Assembly (NCBI GenBank): GCA_900768815.1
Contig: CAAGEE010000004.1
Location: 1-64,000 of the forward strand
Direction of reading: 5' to 3'
Origin: Bacilli bacterium
Lineage (GTDB): Bacteria > Bacillota_I > Bacilli_A > RF39 > UBA660
Length of the DNA stretch: 64,000 bases
The stretch's first letter is position 1. Each line of letters starts with the position of its first letter. Below the pieces are notes generated by a model. It saw only the letters and a list, made by a program, of their open reading frames with translations. It did not search any database and was not told the origin of the DNA. The position numbers were made by a program, and so were the translations under genes. Shown here in pieces: positions 8,046 to 16,976 of this stretch.

Positions 8046-8780
8046 TTAATTATATTCAATGTTTGTTAAATACAATCCTTGTGCTGGTGCTGTTTTTCCA
8101 GACTTGGTTCGATCTTTACTTTCTAATATCTTTTCAACAGTTTCTGGGGGAATTTTATTTTCTCCTACTCTTATTAATATACCTACCATGTTACGAACTT
8201 GATATCTTAAAAAACCATTGCCTTGAAACGTAATTATTAGTTTTTCTTTTTCTTTGGTTACTGTTGCTTCAGTAATAGTGCGTATACAATTTTCTTTTTC
8301 TTTATTTTCAGTTACAAAAGCTCTATAGTCATGAGTACCAATAAAATATTTGATAGCTTTTGACATATTACCAATATCTAATTCATGATTATATTGGAAT
8401 ACATAATTTCTTTCTAGAGGATTATATTCACCTAAGTTAATATAATATTTGTATTCTTTTTGTTTAACACTATATCTTGCATGAAAGTCTTTATCCACAA
8501 CTTTTGTGGAAATTATATGAATATCGGCAGGTAAATTACTATTTAGGGCTCTTTTTAACTTGGCTTCTGTTATATCAATAGATAAATCTACATGAGCATA
8601 CTGACATAGAGCATGAACACCTTTATCTGTTCTACCTGTTGCACAAATGGTTGTCTTTTGACCATTATTTACTTTTTCTAAGGCATTCTCTAGTTGTTGC
8701 TGTATTGTTGATAGTCCTGGTTGATTTTGAAAACCAGAATAGTTTGTTCCATCATAGGAAAACTTTAAAAGAAAACGCAT
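8046..8780 (-). CDS. truA: tRNA pseudouridine(38-40) synthase TruA
   Basis: TruA converts uridines 38-40 of tRNA anticodon arms to pseudouridine. The 244-residue protein has the N-terminal FSYDGTNYSGFQ motif and the catalytic Asp52 in ATGRTDKGVHA, plus the C-terminal FLRYQVRNMVG motif. Length is typical. It starts 10 bases after the upstream EcfA2-like gene. The order rplQ, ecfA1, ecfA2, truA, rplM, rpsI seen here is the classic Bacilli arrangement except that ecfT is missing directly upstream of truA. Confidence 0.97.
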   Translation of the reverse strand: MRFLLKFSYDGTNYSGFQNQPGLSTIQQQLENALEKVNNGQKTTICATGRTDKGVHALCQYAHVDLSIDITEAKLKRALNSNLPADIHIISTKVVDKDFHARYSVKQKEYKYYINLGEYNPLERNYVFQYNHELDIGNMSKAIKYFIGTHDYRAFVTENKEKENCIRTITEATVTKEKEKLIITFQGNGFLRYQVRNMVGILIRVGENKIPPETVEKILESKDRTKSGKTAPAQGLYLTNIEYN

Positions 8781-8790
8781 ATGTTACCTC

Positions 8791-9567
8791 CTATACATGT
8801 TTATATATGTCTTTAATTAAATCTCTTACATCTTTATGATATATTATTTTAGTACCTTTAGATTTTTTTGCTAAATAAGTTATTTGAATTATACTTGGTA
8901 TTTTAAAACGATTCTTTTTTAAGAAGTCAACTCTTGTATATGCTTCTGATGTTGGAGCTGATAAAATAATTTCATTGTTTTTGATAAATATCATTTTATT
9001 AGTATACATATATAATTTATCGCTATTATCATCTATGAAAATTATAGTTTTTTTGAATTGCTCTTTTAGCCGATTAACAAGCTGGATTAGTTTCTTTTCT
9101 TGTTGCAAATCTAGGTAAGTAAATGGATTATCAAAAATTAAAATATTGGGATTTGATAACAGAGAAACGGCTAATTGAAGATTAAACTTTTCAGAAGATG
9201 ATAGAGTTTCTATTTTTCTTTTTAAATAAGACTGTTCTAAACCAACAATACGTAGGGAATCATTTTTCTTTTTCCCTGGATCTTTTATTTTTAATAAATC
9301 TTTTTTTATAATATAGTTCATGTAATCTTCTACTGTTTTTATAAAAAACGGACTATTAAATTCTTTTATTACGCTTATTCTTTGTTTTAGTTGTTCTTTT
9401 TCTTCTAATGAGATTTTGTTGTTATCAAGGTATACATCTACTTTATCAATATTTTCTAAAGTTAATATAGAAATAATTTCACTATGATTAGATGTTGCTA
9501 ATCCTGTTATGTTAGTACTATTTATTTCAAAAGAGACTTCTTTACTTGGTTCATATCTTATTTCCAT
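8791..9567 (-). CDS. Degenerate EcfA2-like ABC ATPase
   Basis: By position and overall pattern this 258-residue protein is the second ATPase of an energy-coupling-factor (ECF) vitamin/metal transporter, but its catalytic motifs are lost. The Walker A site reads GLATSNHSE (22-30), lacking the GK[ST]; the signature is LSSSE (122-126) instead of LSGGQ; the Walker B strand ends ILIFDNP, with Asn147 for the catalytic Glu; and the switch His is replaced by Asp (IFIDDNS). It is therefore unlikely to hydrolyse ATP. The frame is intact with an overlap to the EcfA1-like gene, which argues for a maintained, non-catalytic role rather than a decaying pseudogene. Confidence 0.75.
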   Translation of the reverse strand: MEIRYEPSKEVSFEINSTNITGLATSNHSEIISILTLENIDKVDVYLDNNKISLEEKEQLKQRISVIKEFNSPFFIKTVEDYMNYIIKKDLLKIKDPGKKKNDSLRIVGLEQSYLKRKIETLSSSEKFNLQLAVSLLSNPNILIFDNPFTYLDLQQEKKLIQLVNRLKEQFKKTIIFIDDNSDKLYMYTNKMIFIKNNEIILSAPTSEAYTRVDFLKKNRFKIPSIIQITYLAKKSKGTKIIYHKDVRDLIKDIYKHV

Positions 9568-10349
9568 AGAATGTTCACCAGCCTATCCATATCTGTTTCA
9601 ATATTTGTAATTAGTTCGTAATCACGTAGTTTCACAGATAAATCTATCATGAATGGTAATTCTAAACCAATCTTATTTATAACATTATCTTTTTCTAATA
9701 CATCGATGGGCTTTCCTTTTAAAACAACTTTACTATCTTTTATAATATATAAATAATCACCAGATAAACTATCTTCTAGATTTGAGACAGTCATTATTAT
9801 GGATATTTCATTTTCACTACGATAGTCAATAATTATAGACATTAATTCTTGTTTTTCTGATTCTGTTAGTTTTACAAAAACATCATCAAGTAGTAAGACT
9901 TCTGGTTTTTGAATTAGGCAAATGCATAAATAAAGTTTTAATTTTTGAAAGTAACTTAAAGTATTTGGATTACTTTTTTGATACTTTGTTAATTTACCTT
10001 TTTTGATTATTTCTTTAACAATTGATCTTTTTACGCTATGAAATCTTTTGATTAACGTTGTTACTATTTCTTGTTCTACTGTGCTTGTATCAAATGAATA
10101 TTCATTTGGAATAATTGTTTTTATTTTAAGTGCTAAATCAGTGACTTGGTAGTGTTCTAGACCAACTGTTCCTAAAAATATTTGATTTTTTGTCGCTATT
10201 TGGCTATCTAAAGTTCTGATTAATGTTGTTTTTCCACAATTATTTGGACCTGATATAATCGATAACTTGTTTTTTTCAAAAGTAATCGAAAAGTTATTAA
10301 AGGAGTATGGTAATGTTAAGTTATTTATTTCTATTATATTAGTTTGCAT
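9558..10349 (-). CDS. EcfA1-like ABC ATPase with atypical motifs
   Basis: A 263-residue ABC-type ATPase in the ecfA1 position. Walker A is intact (GPNNCGKTT, 34-42), so nucleotide binding is likely. The Q-loop Gln is absent (IKTIIPNEYSF), the signature is LSYFQ (131-135) rather than LSGGQ, the Walker B acid pair is DD (155-156) rather than DE, and the switch His is replaced (MTVSNLED). It overlaps the degenerate EcfA2-like gene by 10 bases. In normal ECF modules both ATPases drive the EcfT membrane scaffold; no ecfT is present here. Hydrolysis, if any, would be weak. Confidence 0.75.
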   Translation of the reverse strand: MQTNIIEINNLTLPYSFNNFSITFEKNKLSIISGPNNCGKTTLIRTLDSQIATKNQIFLGTVGLEHYQVTDLALKIKTIIPNEYSFDTSTVEQEIVTTLIKRFHSVKRSIVKEIIKKGKLTKYQKSNPNTLSYFQKLKLYLCICLIQKPEVLLLDDVFVKLTESEKQELMSIIIDYRSENEISIIMTVSNLEDSLSGDYLYIIKDSKVVLKGKPIDVLEKDNVINKIGLELPFMIDLSVKLRDYELITNIETDMDRLVNILWK

Positions 10350-10389
10350 TTATACCACCCACTTTGCTTATTTATTATATAATAATAGT

Positions 10390-10418
10390 TATTAAAAGCC
10401 AACCTTTAGTTGACTTTT
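10390..10418 (-). terminator. Terminator after the SDR gene
   Basis: A 10-bp stem with two G-U pairs (AAAAGTCAAC with GTTGGCTTTT on the minus strand) overlaps the SDR stop codon and is followed by TTTTAATA. It separates the SDR from the EcfA pair. Confidence 0.7.
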
Positions 10419-11158
10419 TTCTTTTGAATGCGATATGTGATTCTAAGTAAAAATTGGTCTGACACAAATCGACTAAAGAACTTAGCACATTTCATTTTAA
10501 ATCCTGGAATAATTAGCATTTTGTTTTTAAACATTTCATCTATTGCATATTTTGCAACATATTGACTTGATAATGGCTTTACTCCAAATTTTACTCCCGC
10601 AACATTATTGAAATTAGTTGCAACTGGGCCTGGGCATAATACGGAAATGTGAACATTACTTTTTTTCTTTTTCTGTTCATAATATAAAGCTTCTGTTAAT
10701 TGATAAACATAAGACTTTGTTGCATAGTAGGTTGCCATCAATGGCCCTGGTTGAAAGGCTGCAGAAGAGGCAACGTTTAATATATATCCTGAGTTTTTCT
10801 TCTCCATATCTTTAAGAAAAGACTTAGTTAATATATGTACAGCTTTTACGTTAGTATCGATCATAGATAATTCTTTGGAAAGATCTGTTTCTGTAAAATA
10901 TCCAAAGTCACCAAATCCAGCATTATTTACTAAAATGTCTATATTTTCTTTGGCAGTTAAAACATATAGTTCTTTTACTTTTTGTATGTTTGCTAAATCA
11001 GCAACTATTATAGTTACTTTTGTAGGTAGGGTTTCTTGGACTTGTTCTAATTTTTCTTTATTACGACCAACTAAAATCAATTCATATTTTTTACTTGCTA
11101 AATATCTAGCCATATCTAGTCCTATACCAGATGAGGCTCCCGTTATTAACGCTTTCAT
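10406..11158 (-). CDS. Short-chain dehydrogenase/reductase (SDR)
   Basis: A classical SDR oxidoreductase of 250 residues. The Rossmann nucleotide motif is TGASSGIG (6-13), the structural motif is NNAG (78-81), and the catalytic Ser is in NVASSA with YxxxK at Tyr144-Lys148 (TYYATKSY). Arg32 after the second strand (VGRNKEK) suggests NADP(H). It resembles the YqjQ/DltE-like group acting on unknown carbonyl or hydroxyl substrates. It is inserted between rplQ and the EcfA genes and has its own terminator, so it is a separate unit. Confidence 0.88.
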   Translation of the reverse strand: MKALITGASSGIGLDMARYLASKKYELILVGRNKEKLEQVQETLPTKVTIIVADLANIQKVKELYVLTAKENIDILVNNAGFGDFGYFTETDLSKELSMIDTNVKAVHILTKSFLKDMEKKNSGYILNVASSAAFQPGPLMATYYATKSYVYQLTEALYYEQKKKKSNVHISVLCPGPVATNFNNVAGVKFGVKPLSSQYVAKYAIDEMFKNKMLIIPGFKMKCAKFFSRFVSDQFLLRITYRIQKKKVN

Positions 11159-11229
11159 TCTAACCTCCTTTGATGTTATCTACTATTTAATTATACAATA
11201 TTTGTTAAAAAAATAAAATTGATATGTAC

Positions 11230-11258
11230 AAAAAAAGACACTATTTCTAGTGCTTTTT
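11230..11258 (-). terminator. Terminator of the ribosomal superoperon
   Basis: On the minus strand AAAAAGCACTA and TAGTGTCTTTTT form a stem with one bulge and loop GAAA, followed by T-run, directly after rplQ. Confidence 0.85.
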
Positions 11259-11265
11259 AATGTCA

Positions 11266-11673
11266 TTATTCTGCTTTTTTTGCTTTTCTAGCAGCTTTCT
11301 TTTCAGTTTTTTCTTCGCTTGGCTTAGTTTCATCTACTAATTTTAAAATAACCATTAACGCGTCATCGCCACGTCTTTCAGTTAGTTTTAAGATTTGTGT
11401 ATATCCACCATTACGATTTTCATAACGTTTAGCTAAATCGTTGAAAATTTTATCAACAACTGCTTTATCATTATGTAAGAATGCTAGAGCTTTGCGACGA
11501 GAAACTAAATCGCCTTTTTTACCATAAGTAATCATTTTTTCAACGAACTTACGTACTTCTTTGGCTCTAGTTTCAGTAGTAGTAATACTTTCATTTAATA
11601 CTACTTGTTTAGTCATTGTAGCTAGCATACTTCTTCTATGTTTGTTATCTCTTCCTAATTTTCTATATGCCAT
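11266..11673 (-). CDS. rplQ: 50S ribosomal protein L17
   Basis: L17, 135 residues. The family core runs from MAYRKLGRDNKHRRSML through TTETRAKEVRKFVEKMI to GYTQILKLTERRGDDA. A ~20-residue Lys/Ala/Glu-rich tail (EEKTEKKAARKAKKAE) extends the usual 120-residue protein and is probably disordered. It is the last gene of the S10-spc-alpha superoperon and lies 20 bases after rpoA. Confidence 0.97.
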   Translation of the reverse strand: MAYRKLGRDNKHRRSMLATMTKQVVLNESITTTETRAKEVRKFVEKMITYGKKGDLVSRRKALAFLHNDKAVVDKIFNDLAKRYENRNGGYTQILKLTERRGDDALMVILKLVDETKPSEEKTEKKAARKAKKAE

Positions 11674-11693
11674 AGTTAAATCCTCCTTAATTA

Positions 11694-12644
11694 TTAATCG
11701 TCATCACGTAATACTAGACCCATATCTCTAATTTTATCTAATACTTCTTTTAGAGATTTTTTACCTAAATTACGTATTTTCATCATATCAGATTCACTTT
11801 TATTTACAAGGTCTTGTAAAGTATGAATTCCAGCTCTCTTTAAGCAGTTATATGCTCTTACAGAGAAATCTAAATCTTCGATTGATGTTTCTAATGCTTT
11901 TACTTTTGGATCTTCAGTTTTTTCAATCATCATTCCACTTACGTCAGCAATTGCTGAAAGGTCTGTTAAAATTGTGAAATGTTCAATTAAAATACGTGAA
12001 GCTAAAGCGATTGCTTCTTCTGGTTTCATTGAACCATTTGTCCAAACATCTAAGATTAACTTGTCATAACTTTCATCTTGTCCAACACGAGCACTTCCTA
12101 CTTCGTAAGAAACTCTTTCGATAGGAGAATATAATGAATCAATAGCAATAACTCCTGCTTTCTTTATGTCATATATTTTCTTATTTGCTTCGCTCTTAAC
12201 ATATCCACGACCATTTGTAACAGTCATTTCCATATTTAGAGAACCACCTTTTGATAAAGTTGCAATTACTTTATCTTTATTAATTACTTCAATATCAGCA
12301 TCGTGTTCTATATCACCAGCAGTTACTTCTCCTTCTTTGGTAGCATGTATACGAACTACCTTTGGTTCATTTGAATGATTTTTAAATACTACGCCTTTTA
12401 AATTTAAGATAATAGTAGTTACATCTTCATATACTCCGTCAATAGTTTGGAATTCATGAAGAACACCATCGATTTTAATACTACTAATTGCACTACCTGG
12501 TAGAGATGATAACATTACTCTTCTTAGGGCATTACCGATTGTAGTACCAAATCCTCTTTCTAATGGTTCTAATTCAAACCTACCATAAAAATTACTCTCT
12601 ATAGAATCTGTTATTTTATAAATTGGTTTTTCAAATTGTAACAT
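11694..12644 (-). CDS. rpoA: RNA polymerase alpha subunit
   Basis: Alpha subunit, 316 residues from MLQFEKPIYKI, chosen because AGAGGAGGTTAG lies before it; a longer frame upstream runs into the rpsK 3' end. The N-terminal dimerisation domain (about 1-225: ERGFGTTIGNALRRVMLSSL, SPIERVSYEVGSARVGQ) nucleates polymerase assembly. The C-terminal domain (about 250-316: LSVRAYNCLKRAGI-like, RNLGKKSLKEV) contacts UP elements and activators. Placement between rpsK and rplQ is the standard alpha operon order. Confidence 0.98.
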   Translation of the reverse strand: MLQFEKPIYKITDSIESNFYGRFELEPLERGFGTTIGNALRRVMLSSLPGSAISSIKIDGVLHEFQTIDGVYEDVTTIILNLKGVVFKNHSNEPKVVRIHATKEGEVTAGDIEHDADIEVINKDKVIATLSKGGSLNMEMTVTNGRGYVKSEANKKIYDIKKAGVIAIDSLYSPIERVSYEVGSARVGQDESYDKLILDVWTNGSMKPEEAIALASRILIEHFTILTDLSAIADVSGMMIEKTEDPKVKALETSIEDLDFSVRAYNCLKRAGIHTLQDLVNKSESDMMKIRNLGKKSLKEVLDKIRDMGLVLRDDD

Positions 12645-12682
12645 GAAACTAACCTCCTCTTTGCCAGTCTTTTTATTTTTTA

Positions 12683-13066
12683 TTATCCACGTGGACGTTT
12701 TGGTGGACGGCAACCATTGTGTGGAATAGGTGTAACATCTGTAATTGCTGTTACTTCTAATCCAGCAGTTTGTAATGAACGAATTGCTGTCTCACGACCT
12801 GGTCCTAAACCTTTAACGCGAACTTCAACTTTACGCATTCCCATGTCGTAAGCAGCTTTTCCTGCATTTTCAGCAGCCATTCCAGCAGCGAATGGAGTTG
12901 ATTTTTTACTTCCTTTAAAACCAATAGCACCAGATGATGCCCAACTAATTACATTACCATCTTTATCAGTTAGTGTTGTAATTGTATTGTTAAATGTTGA
13001 ATGAATATGTGCTATTCCTTCTGGAACATTCTTTTTAACTTTTTTCTTTCTAGTTTTATAAGCCAT
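12683..13066 (-). CDS. rpsK: 30S ribosomal protein S11
   Basis: S11, 127 residues, a platform protein near the mRNA exit. Hallmarks are GIAHIHSTFNNTITTLTD, SSGAIGFKGSKKSTPFAA and the C-terminal ITDVTPIPHNGCRPPKRP. It follows rpsM by 35 bases. Confidence 0.98.
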   Translation of the reverse strand: MAYKTRKKKVKKNVPEGIAHIHSTFNNTITTLTDKDGNVISWASSGAIGFKGSKKSTPFAAGMAAENAGKAAYDMGMRKVEVRVKGLGPGRETAIRSLQTAGLEVTAITDVTPIPHNGCRPPKRPRG

Positions 13067-13101
13067 AAGTCTTACCTCCTTTTTTTATTTTTACCTTTTA
13101 A

Positions 13102-13470
13102 CTAAACTTTCTTTTTATTTGCAACAACTTTTCCTTTACCCTTACGAGTACGAGCGTTACGATTAGTTCTTTGTCCTCTTACAGGTAATCCTTTTTTATG
13201 ACGGCTTCCTTGATAAGAGTTAATCTCCATTTTTGTCTTAATATTCATACTTATTTCACGGCGTAAGTCACCTTCAGTTAGATGTTTATTAATTTCATCA
13301 CGGATTTTAACTAAATCTTCTTGAGATAAATCCTTTGTTTTTGTTGTTGGATCAATATTTACTTCTTTAAGAATTTGTTTTGCTAGATTTCTTCCAATAC
13401 CATAAATGTAAGTTAATGATATACAGATATGTTTATCGTTTGGAATGTCTACGCCTTTAATACGTGCCAT
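13102..13470 (-). CDS. rpsM: 30S ribosomal protein S13
   Basis: S13, 122 residues, which contacts tRNA and forms bridges to the 50S subunit. Recognised by ARIKGVDIPNDKH, the helix-hairpin region YGIGRNLAKQIL, and the basic tail GLPVRGQRTNRNARTRKG. Confidence 0.98.
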   Translation of the reverse strand: MARIKGVDIPNDKHICISLTYIYGIGRNLAKQILKEVNIDPTTKTKDLSQEDLVKIRDEINKHLTEGDLRREISMNIKTKMEINSYQGSRHKKGLPVRGQRTNRNARTRKGKGKVVANKKKV

Positions 13471-13488
13471 TTAGTACACCTCCTATTA

Positions 13489-13602
13489 TTATCCTTGAAC
13501 TTGTTTGTGTTTTGGATTTTCACAAATAATTCTTATTTTACCTTTGCGTTTTACAACTTTGCATTTTTCGCAAATTGGTTTTACTGATGCTTTTACTTTC
13601 AT
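13489..13602 (-). CDS. rpmJ: 50S ribosomal protein L36, zinc-binding form
   Basis: A 37-residue gene (MKVKASVKPICEKC... ending HKQVQG). It has the zinc ligands Cys11, Cys14, Cys27 and His32 of the C+ form of L36. It sits between infA and rpsM as in Bacillus, with GGAGGGATATT before the start. Confidence 0.97.
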   Translation of the reverse strand: MKVKASVKPICEKCKVVKRKGKIRIICENPKHKQVQG

Positions 13603-13615
13603 AATATCCCTCCTA

Positions 13616-13831
13616 TTATTTACGATAGGTAATACGCCCACGTGTTAGGTCATAAGGCGATAGTTCTATCATTACGGTATCTCCTGCTAAGATACGAATA
13701 TAGTTCATTCGTATTTTACCAGAAACGTGGGCCTCCACAATGTGTCCATTTGCTAGTTGAACTTTAAATTTCCCTCCTGGGATGATTTCAAGAACTTTAC
13801 CCTCTATTTCTATTGTATCTTCCTTAGCCAT
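13616..13831 (-). CDS. infA: Translation initiation factor IF-1
   Basis: IF-1, 71 residues, a single OB-fold that covers the ribosomal A site during initiation. Conserved segments IEIEGKVLEIIPGGKFKVQL-like, AHVSGKIRMNYIRIL and ELSPYDLTRGRITYR are all present. It is 4 bases downstream of map. Confidence 0.98.
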   Translation of the reverse strand: MAKEDTIEIEGKVLEIIPGGKFKVQLANGHIVEAHVSGKIRMNYIRILAGDTVMIELSPYDLTRGRITYRK

Positions 13832-13835
13832 CTTT

Positions 13836-14582
13836 TCACTCTCCTGTCAATATTTTATATCCATCGGCAGTAACAACTACTGTATGTTCAAAGTGGGCTG
13901 ATGGACTTCCGTCTTGTGTATCTATTGTCCAATCATTATCTTGAACAAAGATTCTAGGGCTTCCTAATGTTAGCATTGGCTCAACAGCAATCACCATTCC
14001 TTCTTTTAATCTAGGTCCGGTATTTGGTGTTCCATAATTTGGAACCTCTGGATCTTCATGAATTGAAGTTCCAACACCATGTCCACATAATTCTCTAACT
14101 ACACCTAACTTGTGTTCTTTAGCATATGTTTCAATGGCATGTCCTATATCACCAATTCTATTTCCTGGCTTTACTTGTTCTAATCCGACAAATAAAGATT
14201 TTTCTGTATGTTCCAATAAATAGTCTACTTCTTTTGAAACATTTCCAACTTTATAGGTCCACGCAGAATCGCCATGATATCCTTTGTAGCATGCTCCAAT
14301 ATCTAAAGATATTATATCTCCATTTTTTAGAACATACTCACTTGGAAAACCATGAACTACTTCTGAATTAACACTTATACATAAAGCTGTTGGAAACCCT
14401 TCATATCCCTTAAAAGAAGGTGTTGCTCCTTGACTTCTAATAAAAGCCTCGGCTAATCTATCCAATTCTTTTGTTTTTATTCCTTCTTTTATATATGGTT
14501 TTATGTATTGATGTGTTTTATAGACAATGTTACCAGCTACTTGGAGTAGTTCTATTTCACGTTTGCTTTTAATTGTAATCAT
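13836..14582 (-). CDS. map: Methionine aminopeptidase type I
   Basis: Removes the initiator methionine from nascent proteins. 248 residues from MITIKSKREIE, chosen because GGAG lies 8 bases before; a slightly longer frame overlaps the adk end. Metal ligands are visible: Asp pair in SLDIGACYKGYHGDSAWT, His in LCGHGVGTSIHEDP, Glu in IAVEPML and Glu in FEHTVVV. Position between adk and infA is standard. Confidence 0.97.
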   Translation of the reverse strand: MITIKSKREIELLQVAGNIVYKTHQYIKPYIKEGIKTKELDRLAEAFIRSQGATPSFKGYEGFPTALCISVNSEVVHGFPSEYVLKNGDIISLDIGACYKGYHGDSAWTYKVGNVSKEVDYLLEHTEKSLFVGLEQVKPGNRIGDIGHAIETYAKEHKLGVVRELCGHGVGTSIHEDPEVPNYGTPNTGPRLKEGMVIAVEPMLTLGSPRIFVQDNDWTIDTQDGSPSAHFEHTVVVTADGYKILTGE

Positions 14583-14595
14583 TTGATCATCTCCA

Positions 14596-15252
14596 TTATT
14601 TTTCACTAATAATTTTATCTATCTCTTTGAATACATTTTCAACAGTATCTTCACCATTTACTTCATGTAATACATTTTGTTTTCTATAGTGCTCTATAAT
14701 TGGTTCTGTTTTTTCTAAATACATTTGGTATCTAGTTTGGAAGGCTTCTAAGTTATCATCATTACGTTGATATAATTTACCCCCACAGTTATCACAAACT
14801 GATTCAATTTGTGGAGCACTAGCCTGGTCATTGATATTAAAGATTGTTTTGCAATCTTCACATATTCTTCGACCAGTTATTCTTTTTTCTAATGTTTTTT
14901 CATTGATGTTTATATAGATTACATTACCTATTGTATAACCTAAGTTTGCTAATATTTTGTCATATTCAATTGCTTGCTCTAAATTTCTAGGAAAACCGTC
15001 GATTATAAAGCCATTTTTGCAATCGTCTTTTGATAATCTATCCTGAATTAATTGATAAGTAATTTCATCTTTTACTAATTTTCCTGAGGCTAGTGTTTCA
15101 AATACATAATGTCCTAGTTCACTATCTTCTTTTGATATTTCTCTTAAAATATCACCTGTTGAGATGTGTGGAATATGGTATTTGGCAACTACTAGTTCAG
15201 CTTGCGTCCCTTTGCCTGCAGCAGGTGGGGCAATAAACATAATATTTTTCAT
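14596..15252 (-). CDS. adk: Adenylate kinase
   Basis: Catalyses 2 ADP = ATP + AMP. 218 residues with a zinc-binding LID (CEDC and CDNC, about 130-155), as in Gram-positive enzymes. The AMP-site motifs HISTGDILRE and FIIDGFPRNLEQA are conserved. The P-loop is unusual: residues 8-16 read APPAAGKGT instead of GxPGAGKGT, losing two glycines while keeping Lys14. The gene lies 4 bases after secY. Confidence 0.95.
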   Translation of the reverse strand: MKNIMFIAPPAAGKGTQAELVVAKYHIPHISTGDILREISKEDSELGHYVFETLASGKLVKDEITYQLIQDRLSKDDCKNGFIIDGFPRNLEQAIEYDKILANLGYTIGNVIYININEKTLEKRITGRRICEDCKTIFNINDQASAPQIESVCDNCGGKLYQRNDDNLEAFQTRYQMYLEKTEPIIEHYRKQNVLHEVNGEDTVENVFKEIDKIISEK

Positions 15253-15256
15253 TACA

Positions 15257-16531
15257 TTACCTTCTACTATATCCTCTTTTATAACTATGGCTTAATAAAC
15301 TTCCTTCTAATTGTTTATATGTTTCAAGTGCTACACCTACAACGATTAATAATCCTGTACCGCCAATTGTTACGGATGTTGGTAGACTTGTAAACTTAGC
15401 GAAAAGTATTGGTAAGCCTGCTATAACTACTAAGAATGTTGCTCCTAGTATTGTTAGTCTTGATAAGACTTTATCAATATACTTTTTAGTTTCTTCACCA
15501 GGTCTTATTCCAGGAATGTAGCCACCATTTTCTTGTAAGTTCTTTGCAAATTCTTCTGGTTTTAATTGAATAAATGTATAGAAGTATGCAAAGAAGAAAA
15601 TGAATACTACATATATTAAGAATCCAACTGGAGTTGTATAAGTTAAATACTTCTGTACAAATACAGTGAATGATTCATTTTTTATTACTTGAGCAATAAT
15701 ACTTGGTATTGATAATAAGCTTGATGCAAAGATTACCGGAATTACGTTTGCTGAGTTTAGTTTGATTGGCATGAAACTTTGAGCGGCACTTCCAAATGCA
15801 GATGTTGATTTGTTTGCATATTGAATTGGAATTCTACGTTCAGCTTCTTGAATGAAGATAACTCCAACAACGATTGCAAAGTAGATAATTACGAATATTA
15901 GGAATTTTATAATACCTAAAGTAATTACTTGTGTTGTTCCTTCAAAAGCGATTAAACCTTTAAAGGCATCAATAAACATTTGTGGAAGTGTTGCAATAAT
16001 ACCTGCCATAATTATTAAACTCATTCCATTTCCAATACCTTTTTGAGTAATTTGATCACCTAACCATAATAGGAAAGATGTACCAGCAGTTAGAACTGTG
16101 GAAATATATAAATATTCCATTGGAGTACCAGTTTTACCGATGAAGGCAAAAGCAAAAGCGTAACCTTCAATGAAAGCAAAGACAATACCCATATATCTTG
16201 TAATTTGATTTATTTTTTGTCTTCCTGTCGGTCCTTGTTTATTCAATTCTGAAAAATAAGGAATAATGTCCATTTGTAATAATTGCATAATAATTGAAGC
16301 AGTAATGTATGGCATTACACCTAGGGCGAATATTGAGAAGTTCTTTAAGGCTCCTCCACCCATTGTATTAATTAACTCTAAGAATCCTAAATTGCTTGTA
16401 AGATCCTTTGTCCCTGGTACTCTTATTGATATTCCTAGAATGAATATTGTTAGAGCACCAAGTGTGAAATATATTCTATGTCTTAAATCTTTATTTGTAG
16501 CTGTGAATAATTGCTTCATAGACTTAAACAT
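15257..16531 (-). CDS. secY: Preprotein translocase subunit SecY
   Basis: The channel-forming subunit of the Sec translocon, 424 residues with ten membrane spans. Typical stretches include FALGVMPYITASIIMQLL (TM2), GNGMSLIIMAGI, the cytoplasmic loop EAERRIPIQYAN and KPEEFAKNLQENGGYIPGIR. The start is supported by GAGGTGATCTAAT. It begins one base after rplO ends. Confidence 0.98.
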   Translation of the reverse strand: MFKSMKQLFTATNKDLRHRIYFTLGALTIFILGISIRVPGTKDLTSNLGFLELINTMGGGALKNFSIFALGVMPYITASIIMQLLQMDIIPYFSELNKQGPTGRQKINQITRYMGIVFAFIEGYAFAFAFIGKTGTPMEYLYISTVLTAGTSFLLWLGDQITQKGIGNGMSLIIMAGIIATLPQMFIDAFKGLIAFEGTTQVITLGIIKFLIFVIIYFAIVVGVIFIQEAERRIPIQYANKSTSAFGSAAQSFMPIKLNSANVIPVIFASSLLSIPSIIAQVIKNESFTVFVQKYLTYTTPVGFLIYVVFIFFFAYFYTFIQLKPEEFAKNLQENGGYIPGIRPGEETKKYIDKVLSRLTILGATFLVVIAGLPILFAKFTSLPTSVTIGGTGLLIVVGVALETYKQLEGSLLSHSYKRGYSRR

Positions 16532-16532
16532 A

Positions 16533-16976
16533 TTAGATCACCTCAGCTTTGCTACCTGACTCTTTAATCTTTTCTAATGCACTTGCTGAGAACTTATTAG
16601 CTTGGATTGTAAGTTTTTTTTCTAATGTTCCATTACCTAAAACTTTTACTCCATCTAATTGATTTTTAATTATTCCAGTTTCTTTTAATAAAGCTGGTGT
16701 AACAACTGTTCCTTCTTCGAATCTATTTAGACTATCTAAATTGATAACAGCATATCTTGTTCTAAAATTATAGTTTTTAAAACCTCTCTTTGGAAGTCTT
16801 CTAAATAATGGTAATTGTCCACCCTCGAATACTGGATTGATACTACCACCAGAACGTGCTTTTTGTCCTTTTTGACCCTTTCCTGAAGTTTTTCCAATAC
16901 CAGATCCTGGTCCACGTCCAACACGTTTTTTAGCATGAGTAGCACCGATATTTTTTTCTAATTCATGTAATTTCAT
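16533..16976 (-). CDS. rplO: 50S ribosomal protein L15
   Basis: L15, 147 residues. The N-terminal Gly/Arg/Lys-rich extension (RVGRGPGSGIGKTSGKGQKG) that threads into 23S rRNA and the FEGGQLPLFRRLPKRGF motif are clear. Its start shares one base with the rpsE stop (TAATG), which leaves no room for rpmD between them. Confidence 0.98.
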   Translation of the reverse strand: MKLHELEKNIGATHAKKRVGRGPGSGIGKTSGKGQKGQKARSGGSINPVFEGGQLPLFRRLPKRGFKNYNFRTRYAVINLDSLNRFEEGTVVTPALLKETGIIKNQLDGVKVLGNGTLEKKLTIQANKFSASALEKIKESGSKAEVI

